This document shows, in pieces, positions 15,165 to 25,946 of a DNA stretch of 64,000 nt. A program made the translations under genes and the position numbers. The DNA is taken from positions 3,968,001-4,032,000 of the forward strand of contig AP017424.1 of NCBI GenBank assembly GCA_002355495.1, given 5' to 3'. Numbering within the stretch: the stretch's first letter is position 1; each line of letters begins with the position of its first letter. This DNA is from Streptomyces laurentii. GTDB lineage: Bacteria; Actinomycetota; Actinomycetes; Streptomycetales; Streptomycetaceae. The notes below the pieces were generated by a model, which was not told where the DNA came from, ran no database searches, and saw only the letters and a program-made list of their open reading frames with translations.

Positions 15165-16333
15165 GCCCGCTGACCGCCCGCGCGGACGGGCTCGGCGGGC
15201 GCGCCGCCATCGCCGGCATCGGCGCCACCGAGTTCTCCAAGGACTCCGGCCGCAGCGAGCTGACCCTGGCCGTGGAGGCCGTGCACGCGGCGCTCGACGA
15301 CGCCGGGCTCGTCCCCGGCGACGTCGACGGCCTGGTCACCTTCACCATGGACACCAGCCCGGAGATCACCGTCGCCCAGGCGGCCGGCATCGGCGAACTG
15401 TCCTTCTTCTCCCGGGTCCACTACGGCGGCGGCGCCGCGTGCGCGACCGTCCAGCAGGCGGCCCTCGCCGTCGCCGCCGGGGTCGCCGAAGTCGTCGTCT
15501 GCTACCGGGCGTTCAACGAACGCTCCGGCCGCCGCTTCGGCTCCGGCGTGCAGCACCGCGAGCCGTCGGCGGAGGGCGCGGCGCTCGGCTGGCCGCTGCC
15601 GTTCGGTCTGCTCACCCCGGCTTCCTGGGTCGCCATGACCGCCCAGCGCTACCTCCACACGTACGGGCTCTCGCCGGACGCCTTCGGCCACGTCGCGGTC
15701 ACCGACCGCCGCCACGCGGCCACCAACCCCGCCGCGTACTTCTTCGGCCGGCCGATCACCCTCGCGGACCACGCCGCCTCCCGCTGGATCGCCGAGCCGC
15801 TGCGGCTGCTCGACTGCTGCCAGGAGACCGACGGCGGCCAGGCCCTCGTCGTCACCTCCACCGAACGCGCCCGCGACCTGCGCCGCCCGCCCGCCGTGGT
15901 CGTGTCCGCCGCCCAGGGCGCGGCGCGCGGCCAGGAGGCGATGACCGGCTTCTACCGGGACGCGCTGACCGGGCTGCCCGAGATGGGGGTGGTGGCCCGG
16001 CGGCTGTGGCGGACCTCGGGGCTGGCGCCCGGCGACATCGACGTCGCGATCCTCTACGACCACTTCACCCCGTACGTGCTGATGCAGCTGGAGGAGTTCG
16101 GCTTCTGCGGGCCGGGCGAGGGCGCCGGCTTCGTCGCGGCGGACGCGCTGCCCCTGAACACCCACGGGGGTCAGCTGGGGGAGGCGTACCTCCACGGTAT
16201 GAACGGCATCGCGGAGGCCGTCCGGCAGCTGCGCGGCACCTCCGTGAACCAGGTCCCGGACGCGGACCGCGCCCTCGTCACGGCGGGCACCGGGGTCCCG
16301 ACGTCCGGGCTGATCCTGGGCACGGACACCTGA
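15161..16333 (+). CDS. Thiolase-fold retro-aldolase (Ltp2-like)
   Basis: The 390-residue lipid-transfer-protein/thiolase family member has GIGATEFSKDSGRSELTLA at its N-terminus, YGGGAACATVQQAALAVAAG, and a C-terminal NTHGGQLGEAYLHGMNG motif. Ltp2 of M. tuberculosis is a retro-aldolase that releases propionyl-CoA from the steroid side chain after hydration, in complex with the ChsH2 DUF35 domain. It is the last gene of the operon. The steroid role is inferred; a hopanoid or other branched-chain substrate is possible. Confidence 0.8.
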   Translation: MSPLTARADGLGGRAAIAGIGATEFSKDSGRSELTLAVEAVHAALDDAGLVPGDVDGLVTFTMDTSPEITVAQAAGIGELSFFSRVHYGGGAACATVQQAALAVAAGVAEVVVCYRAFNERSGRRFGSGVQHREPSAEGAALGWPLPFGLLTPASWVAMTAQRYLHTYGLSPDAFGHVAVTDRRHAATNPAAYFFGRPITLADHAASRWIAEPLRLLDCCQETDGGQALVVTSTERARDLRRPPAVVVSAAQGAARGQEAMTGFYRDALTGLPEMGVVARRLWRTSGLAPGDIDVAILYDHFTPYVLMQLEEFGFCGPGEGAGFVAADALPLNTHGGQLGEAYLHGMNGIAEAVRQLRGTSVNQVPDADRALVTAGTGVPTSGLILGTDT

Positions 16334-16634
16334 GGGAACGGGTCCGACGGCCCCCGAGGCGGCCGCCTCCGGCCCTGAGACGGCCCGGAGACGACCCTGA
16401 GGTGCCCCGGCGCGGCCCCCTGGGATCCGGCCGCCGGCCCCCGTACCGGACCCGCCCCGACCCGTACCGGCTCCGTACGCCCCTGACCCGTCTCCGGGTC
16501 CGACCCTGACCCGCCACCCCACCGGCTCCACCCTCAGGAGGTGTGGCGGTCCCCACCCCTACAACCTGAGAGGGACTACGGGTCGGGACCTGGGACCGAT
16601 CCCCGCCACAGCCCCCCGCTCTTAACGTGGAGTC
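16334..16634. other. Intergenic region between the igr-like operon and the sigma gene
   Basis: About 300 bp of very GC-rich DNA with several short CCGG/GGCC inverted repeats that could end the operon, none of them standing out. The sigma gene promoter must lie here. No gene or clear operator was seen. Confidence 0.4.
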
Positions 16635-17315
16635 ATGACTCCGCCACCCTCCGGCCCTGTCTGTGCCGGTGCCTCGTCGCTCGCCGGCCGCCGCGCCGGC
16701 CGCTCCGGCACGCTGTCCGTCGTGCCCGACCTGCCCGCCGCCGCCGGCGCCGCTGTCAGCGGCGTCACGGGCGTCACGGGCGTCACCCGCGTCCCGCGTC
16801 AGGGGCCGGCCCGCCCGGCCGCGTACCCGTCCTTCTCCTCGTACGTACGCGCCCGGGGCCCCGTCCTCCTGCGCACCGCGCGCTCGCTGACCGCGAACCC
16901 GTCGGACGCCGAGGACCTGCTCCAGACGGCGCTGGCCAAGACCTTCGTGGCCTGGGAGCGCATCGAGGACCACCGCGCCCTGGACGGCTACGTCCGGCGC
17001 GCGCTGCTCAACACCCGTACCTCGCAGTGGCGCAAGCGCCGGGTCGACGAGTACGCGTGCGACGAGCTGCCGGAGCCCCCCGGCTCCCGCGAGCCGGACC
17101 CGGCGGAGCGGCAGGTGCTGCACGACGCGATGTGGCGCGCGGTGATGAAGCTCCCCGAGCGGCAGCGGGCGATGGTCGTCCTCAGGTACTACGAGGATCT
17201 GAGCGAGGCGCAGACCGCCGAGGTGCTCGGCGTCTCGGTCGGCACCGTCAAGAGCGCGGTCTCGCGGGCGCTCGGCAAGCTCCGCGACGACCCGGAGCTG
17301 TCCCCGGCGGCGTGA
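16635..17315 (+). CDS. ECF-like RNA polymerase sigma factor, SigE family (226 aa)
   Basis: The first 65 residues are Ala/Gly/Pro-rich and probably disordered. A sigma-2 region follows (YVRARGPVLLRTARSL, DAEDLLQTALAKTFVAWERI), then a short linker and a sigma-4 HTH (VLRYYEDLSEAQTAEVLGVSVGTVKSAVSRAL, read from residue about 175). The set of regions fits the small SigE-type group common in Streptomyces. No anti-sigma gene is adjacent. The ATG at 16635 has GTGGAG 3-8 bases upstream, a weak site, and an internal start before FSSYV is possible. Confidence 0.8.
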   Translation: MTPPPSGPVCAGASSLAGRRAGRSGTLSVVPDLPAAAGAAVSGVTGVTGVTRVPRQGPARPAAYPSFSSYVRARGPVLLRTARSLTANPSDAEDLLQTALAKTFVAWERIEDHRALDGYVRRALLNTRTSQWRKRRVDEYACDELPEPPGSREPDPAERQVLHDAMWRAVMKLPERQRAMVVLRYYEDLSEAQTAEVLGVSVGTVKSAVSRALGKLRDDPELSPAA

Positions 17316-17626
17316 CCCGCCGGCCCGGCGCTCGGCATCCGGGGCCGGGTCCTGACCCGGAACCCGGCCCAGAGCTCGAACCGAAGCCCTGAGCCGAAGC
17401 CCTGAGCCGAAGCCCTGAAACGGGGCCCGGAAGCCTAGTCCGTCACCTCGTCTTCCGCCACTTTCGGCGTAGGGGCAGGTCATCCCGACAAGCGTTACCC
17501 TCAGTTACGCCAGTGATCACTGGCGAATTGGATGCTCCCAGGTAGTGACATACCGCGTGGTACGTCGCAGAATCAGCACACCCCCACCTTCACTACCGCC
17601 GCGTAGCATTCTCGGGAGGAATCCCC
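17316..17626. other. Intergenic region with short tandem repeats
   Basis: About 310 bp. Three 13-bp units CCGAAGCCCTGAG stand at 17381-17419. The perfect palindrome at 17508-17525 is listed separately. The rest is unremarkable. Confidence 0.5.
17508..17525. promoter_or_regulatory. Perfect 18-bp palindrome upstream of the acyl-CoA ligase
   Basis: CGCCAGTGATCACTGGCG, fully symmetrical, 101 bp before the ligase start. Uninterrupted symmetry of this length suits a TetR-family dimer. It differs from the operator of the igr-like cluster (11296-11312), so a separate regulator is implied. Confidence 0.6.
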
Positions 17627-19279
<1,653 letters not shown>

Positions 19280-19321
19280 GAGTTCTCCCGTCGATCGGCA
19301 CCGACCGGCCCTCCCTCAGGG

Positions 19322-22300
19322 TCAGTTGGTGCCGATCTTCGCGAGCAGGTCGACGATCCGGGCCTGCACCTCGGTACTGGTCGACCGCTCGGCGAGGAAC
19401 AGGACCGTCTCGCCCGAGGCGAGCCTCGCGAGCTCCGACTCCTCCACCCCGGCCGACGTGTAGACGACCAGCGGGGTGCGGTTCAACTGCCCGTTCGCGC
19501 GCAGCCAGTCGATGATTCCGGCCCGGCGGCGGCGCACCTGCATCAGGTCCATCACCACCAGGTTCGGCCGCAGGTCCTGGGCCAGCGCGACCGCCTCGGT
19601 GTCGGCCGCGGCCCGTGCGACCTGCATCCCGCGCCGCTCCAGCGTCGCCGCCAGCGCCCGCGCGATGTCCTCGTTCTCCTCGATGAGCAGCACCCGCGAC
19701 GGGTGCTGCTCGCTGTCCCGGGGCGCCAGCGCCTTCAGCAGGACGGCCGGATCGGCGCCGTACGCCGCCTCCCGCGTGGCCTGCCCGAGCCCGGCCGCGA
19801 GCAGCACGGGCACCTCGGCGGCGACCGCGGCCTGCCGCAGCGACTGGAGCGCGGTGCGGGTGATGGGCCCGGTCAGCGGGTCGACGAAGAGCGCGGCCGG
19901 GAAGGCGGCGATCTGCGCGTCGACCTCCTCGCGGGAGTGCACGATCACGGGACGGTAGCCGCGGTCGCTCAGCGCCTGCTGGGTGGCCACGTCCGGCGCG
20001 GGCCAGACGAGCAGCCGGCGCGGGTTGTCCAGCGGCTCCGGGGGGAGTTCGTCGTCGACGGGCTGCGGCAGCGGCTGGTTCGCCACCTCCACGGCACCGC
20101 CCGGGCCGTCCAGCGGCTCCGGACCCTCCGCCGAGCCCTCGGCGGGCGCCTCTATGGCATAGGCGCGGCCTTCGGGGGACGGGGGCGTGCCCAGCTTCGA
20201 CACGGGCATCGGCGCGGCCGCCGGGGCGGCGGCGGTGGCACCGACGGCCGCCGGTACGGGCTGGGGCATCGGGGCGCCCGCCGGCGCGGGCACCGGCAGG
20301 GGCTGGGCCTGCGTCTGGGCCTGCGCTTGCGGCGGGGATGTCGGCTGCGGCTGGGACGGCGGGAGCGCGGCGGCGGCCGGACGGTTCTCCTCGGCCGGGT
20401 TGCCGAGCTTGCGGCGACGGCCGGAGGCGGCGGGAGCCGCGGCGGCGGGTGCGGTCGCCGCGGCGACCGGGACGCCCTGCCCGAGGGTCCGCACGCTGAT
20501 GGCCCGGCCCTGTGACGCGTCGTGGGGCACCGGGACCTCGGGCGGCAGCGGTACGGAGCCGGTGCCGGTCGCGGTCGCCGCGCCCACGTTGGTGCTGAGC
20601 GGGGCGGGCAGCGGGTGCGGCTGCGGCGGCGTGTGCGCGTCCTCCGGCAGCGCCCGTACGGCTTCGTGCCCGGTCTCGTGCTCCGCCCCGCGGTCGGCGT
20701 CGGCCGGCCCCAGCGCGAACGGGGTCCGCGGTCCCGCCTCGGCGGCCGCGGCCCGCTCCTGCGCGGCGGCGAGAGCCCGGCGGCGCCGCCCGGTCGGTTG
20801 CTGTCCCTGCTGTCCCTGCTGTCCCTGCTGCGGGGCCTCGGGCGACGCGACGGCGGGCAGGGCGGGCAGCGCGGGCAGGGCGGAGGGCGCGGGGGCCTGC
20901 GCGGGTACGGGAGCCAGGGCCGGGGTCAGAGCGGGCGCGGCGGCACCGGCCGGAACACCCTGCGGCGGTACGGCGCCGAGCGCGGGCCGCGCCGGCACGG
21001 CCTCGGCGGCGGGTACGACCGCGCTCTCGGCGGGGCGGCCCCGGCGGCGGCCGGTCCCGCCCTGCTCGCCGTTGCCCCCGCTCGTCACGGCACCCGTGTT
21101 CGTACCTGTACCCGTGCCCGTGCCCGTGCCCGTACCGGGACCGGCGCCCGCGGGCCCGGCCTGGGCGGGGATCAGCTCGCTGGGCGTACCGGCGGGCGGG
21201 GTGTCGTCGTGCCGGCCCCGGCGGCGGCCGGTCGGCCGGGGCACCGGGGCGGCGGCGTCCTCGGTGGCCAGCGGGCTCTCCAGGAACGCGTCCGTGGACG
21301 CCCGGCGGGCCCGTCGCCGGCCGCTTCCCGCGGCGGCGTCGGCCTGCGCGGGCAGCGCGATGGCCTCGGCGGGCTTCTCCGCCTCGGGCTTGTTCTCCGT
21401 CGCGTGTCCGGCCTCGGGCTCGGGAGCGGCCTTGGGCTCGGGGCGGCCTCGGACGGGGCTTCGGCCGTGGCGCCGGCGTCGGCGTCGGTGTCCGCCTCGG
21501 TCTCGGACTCGGCCTCGTCCTCGGCCTCCGGCGTGACGGTCCCGCGCCCGGCGCCGAGCGGCACCTCCACGACGTACGCGCCGCCGGCCGTCCCCGGCAC
21601 CTCGTGTGTCTGCACCACACCGCCGTGCGCCGCGACGATCCCGCGTACCACCGGCTGGTGGACCGGGTCGCCGCCCCGGTACGGGCCGCGCACCTCGATC
21701 CGTACGACGTCACCGCGCTGCGCCGCCGCGACCACGATCGTCGAGTCGCCGTGCGCCGCCTTGTCCTTGCTCTTGCCGGTCGCGTCGACCCCGGCCACGT
21801 CCGCGACGAGATGCGCGAGCGCGGTGGTGAGCCGTACCGCGTCGACCTCGGCCTCGATCGGCGGCGCGTGCACGGCGAACTGCGCCCGGCCCGGCCCGAT
21901 CAGCTCCACGGCCCCGTCGATGCCGCCCGTGACGATGCCGCCGAGCAGCGTCACGCTCTTGTCCAGCTCCTCCGCGCCCGCGTCGAGGCGCTGGTAGCCG
22001 AGGACGTTGTCGACGAGGGTGGTCATCCGGGTGTAGCCGGCGGCCAGATGGTGCAGCACCTGGTTGGCCTCGGGCCACAGCTGGCCGGCGTCGTCGGCGG
22101 CGAGGGTGCCGAGTTCGGCGCGCAGCTCGTCCAGGGGCCCGCGCAGCGAGTCGGCCAGGACGGCGGTCAGCTGCTCGTGCCGGGCGGCGAGCTCCGCGTA
22201 CCGCTCCCGCTGCTGCTCCAGCTCGGTGGCGTGCCGCTCGGCGCGGTCGGCGAGTTCGGTGGCGTGCTCCTCGAGCAGCTGCTCGTGCGGCCGGCGGTCG

Positions 22301-23106
22301 GTGAAGGTCATGACGGCGCCGACGAGCTGGTCCCCGTCCCGTACCGGCGCGGTGGTCAGGTCGACCGGCACCCGGTCGCCGTTCTTCGCCCACAGCACCT
22401 GGCCGCGGACCCGGTGCTTGCGGCCGGAGCGGAGGGTGTCGGCGAGCGGCGACTCGGCGTACGGGAAGGGCTCGCCGTCGGCGCGCTTGGGAAGGATCAG
22501 GTCATGCAGCTCGGCGCCGCCGAGTTCGGTGGCCCGGTAGCCGAGGATCTGCGCGAAGGCGGGGTTGACGAGGACGACGCGGCCGTCGGTGTCCGTACCG
22601 ACGACGCCCTCGGACGCGGCGCGCAGGATCATCTCGGTCTGGCGCTGGGAACGGGCCAGTTCGGCCTCGGTGTCGACGGTGCCGGTGAGATCCCGTACGA
22701 CGAGCATGAGGAGTTCGTCGCCGGTGTAGCCGCCACTGCCACTGCCGCTGTTGCTCTGCGAGGCATATGCCTCGCGGCCGTCCTCCAGGTTCGCGCTGGT
22801 CACCTCGACGGGGAACTCGCTCCCGTCGGTGCGACGGGCGATCATCCGGGCCGGACGGGTGCGGCCCCGCTCGTCGGTGGCCGCCGGACGGCGCATCGAA
22901 CCCGGGATCAGCCGCGAGTCGAACTCCGGCAGCAGATCGAGCAGACCGCGCCCGACGAGCGCGGTGCCGGGGGTCTCGAACATGCCGAGCGCGATCGTGT
23001 TGGCGTTGACGATCGTGCCGTTGCAGTTGACGAGCACGAGACCGTCGGGGAGCGCGTCGAGTATGGCGGCGAGGCGAGCAGCGCCTCGGGATGGCCTGCT
23101 GCTCAC
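19322..23106 (-). pseudogene. PAS/PAS/degenerate kinase/receiver regulator, split by a one-base frameshift
   Basis: The GTG at 23106 has GGGAGG upstream. The first frame gives two PAS domains (about residues 10-110 and 165-280), a coiled coil, and a histidine-kinase-like core. In that core the H-box reads ADSLRGPL, without the phospho-accepting His, and the ATPase part is reduced. The frame then leaves the expected sequence within GGGG at 21440-21443. Restoring one G (C on the coding strand) joins it to a second frame: an Ala/Pro-rich linker with GRRRGR repeats, then a C-terminal receiver (VLLIEENED, VVMDLMQ) ending at 19322. With that base the gene has 1,261 codons and no stop. It is either a recent mutation or a sequencing error. 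Confidence 0.75.
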
Positions 23107-23285
23107 GAGACGCTTCCTCCCTGAACCCACTGCAGGTGCCCTGCAGCTCTTGCGCTTGCGCTGGTGCCTAGTGGCCGGCGGGCCCCATCTTGCCCAAGGG
23201 GCCGCGGTGTGTCACGGAGGGATTCTAAGGGAGGCGGCGTCGGCCGGGGGCTCTGCCCTGGCCGGGGCACGGACATGAGGGGGCT

Positions 23286-23801
23286 TCAGCCGCGGACACG
23301 GGGGAGGACGGGGCGGAGGTTGTCCCAGCGGTCCGTCTCGCATCCGTTGGCGCGGGAGAAGCGGGCGTCGACGCGCCGGCCCTGCCACGTTCCGGTGACG
23401 CGCGCGGTGGCCGGCCCGCCGTACAGCTGGGTGCACATCTGCCCGTCCGGCACCGGCGCGAACGGGTTCTCGTCCGCCCGCGCGAGCTGCTCCAGGCGCT
23501 TGCAGGCGCTCTTCGCCGCCGGATGCGTCCCGCCGGGCGCGGCGCCGCACTCCAGCCGGAACTCGCCGTCGGCCTCCCGGGAGCCGCTGCGCTCGACCCG
23601 CACCGTCAGCGTGTCGGGCGCGGGCGCCGACAGCAGCGGCAGCGGCGGCAGCGGTCCGAGCACCGCGGCGGTCGCGGTGGCGGCGGGGGCGAGGGCCGCG
23701 GCGGCGAGGAGGACGGCGGCCGCGGTGGCGGCGCGGAGCGAGGTACGCGGGGTACTCCGAGAAGTACGCGTACGACGACGAGTGCGGGGACGACGCAGCA
23801 T
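23286..23801 (-). CDS. Subtilisin-inhibitor-like (SSI family) secreted protein
   Basis: A 171-residue precursor. A twin-Arg-rich start and hydrophobic core (to about residue 46) form the export signal. The mature part has four Cys in SSI order (LECG, SACKRL, QMCTQL, NGCE), allowing the two SSI disulfides, and SSI-type GGTHPAAKSAC and GTWQGRRVDARFS segments. The reactive-site loop reads MCTQ-LYGG, so P1 would be Gln, unlike the usual Met, Lys or Arg. SSI proteins are extracellular inhibitors of subtilisin- or trypsin-like proteases; the target here may differ. It stands alone. Confidence 0.8.
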   Translation of the reverse strand: MLRRPRTRRRTRTSRSTPRTSLRAATAAAVLLAAAALAPAATATAAVLGPLPPLPLLSAPAPDTLTVRVERSGSREADGEFRLECGAAPGGTHPAAKSACKRLEQLARADENPFAPVPDGQMCTQLYGGPATARVTGTWQGRRVDARFSRANGCETDRWDNLRPVLPRVRG

Positions 23802-24080
23802 GGGGACTCCCGTCGGGACGTGCTGGGGTGCCCCGGAACCCGCGGGCCACGCCGGGGCGGGTCGTCCGCGGCGGCGCCCGGAGCATCGGGGCGTTCTGCC
23901 CTGACTAACGCTCCCGGCCCCGCTCCGTTGCGCAACCGGGGTGCGCCGAGCGGGGCACGCGGGGGGCGCGGGGGCTTTGCTCTGGGTGCCCGCGGCCTAG
24001 TACGGTGATAAGCGATTGGTGACACGCCGCTCTTCTGTGTCATCATCTGCACACACCGCTCGCCTGCGCGCGGGGTGTGG

Positions 24081-24171
24081 GGAGGCGTCGCCTAGTCCGG
24101 TCTATGGCGCCGCACTGCTAATGCGGTTTGGGTCTTAAAGCCCATCGAGGGTTCAAATCCCTCCGCCTCCG
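24081..24171 (+). tRNA. tRNA-Ser(GCT)
   Basis: Acceptor GGAGGCG/CGCCTCC, D arm with GG, anticodon loop CTGCTAA (anticodon GCT), long class II variable arm, and T arm GAGGG TTCAAAT CCCTC. CCA is not encoded. Confidence 0.95.
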
Positions 24172-24180
24172 CCCGAAGAC

Positions 24181-24211
24181 TGAAGCCCCGGCCTCCAAGG
24201 CCGGGGCTTCA
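24181..24211 (+). terminator. Terminator of tRNA-Ser(GCT)
   Basis: Perfect 14-bp stem TGAAGCCCCGGCCT / AGGCCGGGGCTTCA with loop CCA, followed by a short T-rich stretch. Confidence 0.85.
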
Positions 24212-24510
24212 GCCGTTTTCGGCCCTGTCCGCCCCAGCCCTCTGTGCCCCCGCGACCTCGCCCCGGCCGAAACCCGCCACGCCCTCTTGCGCTTCTGTGA
24301 CCCCGGTCTCTTTCCGGCCGTTTCCGCCCCCTGAGGCCCTTCCGCTTCCCCTTCCGCGCCGCCTGGGCGCGGCCCGCGCGATTCACGTTTCCGCAGGTCA
24401 GGTGGGGCGTTGCCAATGGATTTCACATGGCGGCGGCAGTCATGTAATGTTCTTCCTGTCGCCGCGAGCGGGTCGAAAGACCGGGGAGCGGAGACAAGAA
24501 CTAAAAACAA
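24212..24510. other. Spacer between the two tRNA genes
   Basis: About 300 bp, AT-richer at its end, where the tRNA-Arg promoter should be. No gene, repeat or operator was seen. Confidence 0.5.
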
Positions 24511-24583
24511 GCACTCGTAGCTTAACGGATAGAGCATCTGACTACGGATCAGAAGGTTGCAGGTTCGAATCCTGCCGAGTGCA
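24511..24583 (+). tRNA. tRNA-Arg(ACG), integration site of AICE 2
   Basis: Acceptor GCACTCG/CGAGTGC, D arm GCTTAACGGATAGAGC, anticodon loop CTACGGA (anticodon ACG), T arm GCAGG TTCGAAT CCTGC. The cloverleaf is complete. Its 3' part from the anticodon loop onward is repeated at 38443-38486, so the element restored a functional gene on insertion. Confidence 0.95.
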
Positions 24584-24585
24584 CA
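24542..24585 (+). other. attL core of AICE 2 (44-bp direct repeat)
   Basis: Forty-four bases from the anticodon loop to just past the tRNA 3' end, identical to 38443-38486. The bases outside differ on both sides, which defines the core. The intact tRNA and the integrase gene both lie at this end. Confidence 0.92.
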
Positions 24586-24589
24586 CAGG

Positions 24590-24626
24590 TCAGAAGCCCC
24601 CCGGGATCATCCCGGGGGGCTTCTGA
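24590..24626 (+). terminator. Terminator supplied by AICE 2 behind tRNA-Arg
   Basis: An 18-bp perfect inverted repeat TCAGAAGCCCCCCGGGAT / ATCCCGGGGGGCTTCTGA. It lies inside the element, so after insertion the tRNA uses an element-encoded terminator. The host one is left at 38491-38522. Confidence 0.8.
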
Positions 24627-24648
24627 CATCAACGGGTGACATCAACGC
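24624..24648. promoter_or_regulatory. Integrase arm-type sites next to attL
   Basis: Two TGACATCAACG direct repeats at 24624-24634 and 24638-24648 (14-bp spacing). The same pair with the same spacing lies beside attR (38314-38338), as expected for integrase arm sites on both sides of attP. Confidence 0.75.
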
Positions 24649-24692
24649 TCGTGGAAAGACCGATCAAGCGTCGGCCTCATGCTTGGCTCGTC

Positions 24693-25946
24693 TCACTCGT
24701 CCGGGTCGACGTCGCCGAACCCGAGCGCGTCGTCCATCCGGTCAGCCGCGGCCCGCAGCGCCGTCGGCATGACGTGGGCGTAGGTGTCGAGCGTCGTCGT
24801 GATCGTGCTGTGCCCGAGCGTCTCCATGATGATCCGGGCATCGACCCCCTGCGCCAGGAGCAGTGAGGCGCAGGTGTGCCGCAGGTCGTGCACGCGCACG
24901 CGACGCACCCTGGCCTTCGCGCACAGGAGCGTGAGCATGCGGTTCAGGCTCCGGGGGTCCGTGGCCCGTCCCGTCCCGGTGGTGAAGATGAGCCCGCTCG
25001 GCTGGTGGTCGAGCGGCTTCCACTTCGCGCCGGCCACCATCCGCTCCTCGTCCTGCTTGGCCCGGTGGGCACGGAGCGCGTCCACGCACCTCTTCGGGAG
25101 CGAGACCGTGCGGATGGAGCGGGTGGTCTTGGGCGTGCCGAAGAGGAGTTCCTGCCGGATCCTCTGGAGGTTCCGGCGGACCCGGAGCTGACCGGTGGCG
25201 AGGTCGACGTCGGCCCACGTGAGGCCGAGGACTTCCCCGCGCCGGAGCCCCGTGGACACGAGCAGCACCCACAGGGCGTACAGGCGGTGGTCTCGGGCCG
25301 TCTTCAGGAGCATGCGAACCTCTGCCGCGTCCAGGGGACGAACCTCTTCACGCTGCACGGACGGCGTCTCCACGATCTTGGCGACGTTACGGGCGATCAA
25401 CTCCTCCCGGACGGCCTGCTGAAGGGCCGAGCGCAGCACCGCATGGACGTACTGCACCGTCCGCGCCGACGGGCGCCGCGCGCAGCACCTGCCGACAGCG
25501 CAGCACGTCCGCTCCTCTTCGGCCCGGGCCGCGTCGACTCCGCGCAGGCAGCACAGGCACCCGTCCTTGAAGGCGGCGAGGAACATCCGCACGTCGGCGG
25601 GGGAGAGGCGGTTGAGCCGCTTCTTGCCGAGGGCGGGCCGGATGTAGAGCCGGGACAGCCCCTCGTAGCTGTTGAGCGTTGACGCCTTGAGCCGGTCCGG
25701 GGCGATGGCGGCGAGCCAGTAGGTGAGGTAGTCCCCGAAGGGCATCGCCGACGTGGCGGCGGGGATGCCCTGCCGGGTCTTGTTCTGCATCTCGATGAGC
25801 TTGTCGCTCACCTCGTCGCGGGTCTTGCCGTACACGAACTTTCGCGTACGGGTGCCGTCCGGCCGGTAGACGTACGCGGCGGCCTGGTAGCGGCCGTCCG
25901 CGCGCTTCGTGATGGTGCCTTCGCCGTTGGCGCGCCTCTTGGCCAT
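24693..25946 (-). CDS. int: Tyrosine recombinase (integrase) of AICE 2
   Basis: The 417-residue site-specific recombinase starts with a three-strand arm-binding domain (residues 1-55, GEGTITKRADGRYQA) and continues with a SAM-like core-binding domain (about 60-185). The catalytic domain has R235 (TGLRRGE), H353-x-x-R356 (HDLRHT), H379 (LGHS) and nucleophile Y389. Between helices of the core-binding domain sits a Cys-rich insert (C130, C132, C133, C148, C149, C154, C155), probably a zinc knuckle. The ATG overlaps the xis stop. It catalyses attP x attB integration in tRNA-Arg. Confidence 0.93.
   Translation of the reverse strand: MAKRRANGEGTITKRADGRYQAAAYVYRPDGTRTRKFVYGKTRDEVSDKLIEMQNKTRQGIPAATSAMPFGDYLTYWLAAIAPDRLKASTLNSYEGLSRLYIRPALGKKRLNRLSPADVRMFLAAFKDGCLCCLRGVDAARAEEERTCCAVGRCCARRPSARTVQYVHAVLRSALQQAVREELIARNVAKIVETPSVQREEVRPLDAAEVRMLLKTARDHRLYALWVLLVSTGLRRGEVLGLTWADVDLATGQLRVRRNLQRIRQELLFGTPKTTRSIRTVSLPKRCVDALRAHRAKQDEERMVAGAKWKPLDHQPSGLIFTTGTGRATDPRSLNRMLTLLCAKARVRRVRVHDLRHTCASLLLAQGVDARIIMETLGHSTITTTLDTYAHVMPTALRAAADRMDDALGFGDVDPDE

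Noticed and set aside
17381..17419. Three 13-bp direct repeats as a possible CRISPR or iteron array
   Set aside because: The units are directly adjacent without spacers and only three copies exist; it is a simple tandem repeat.
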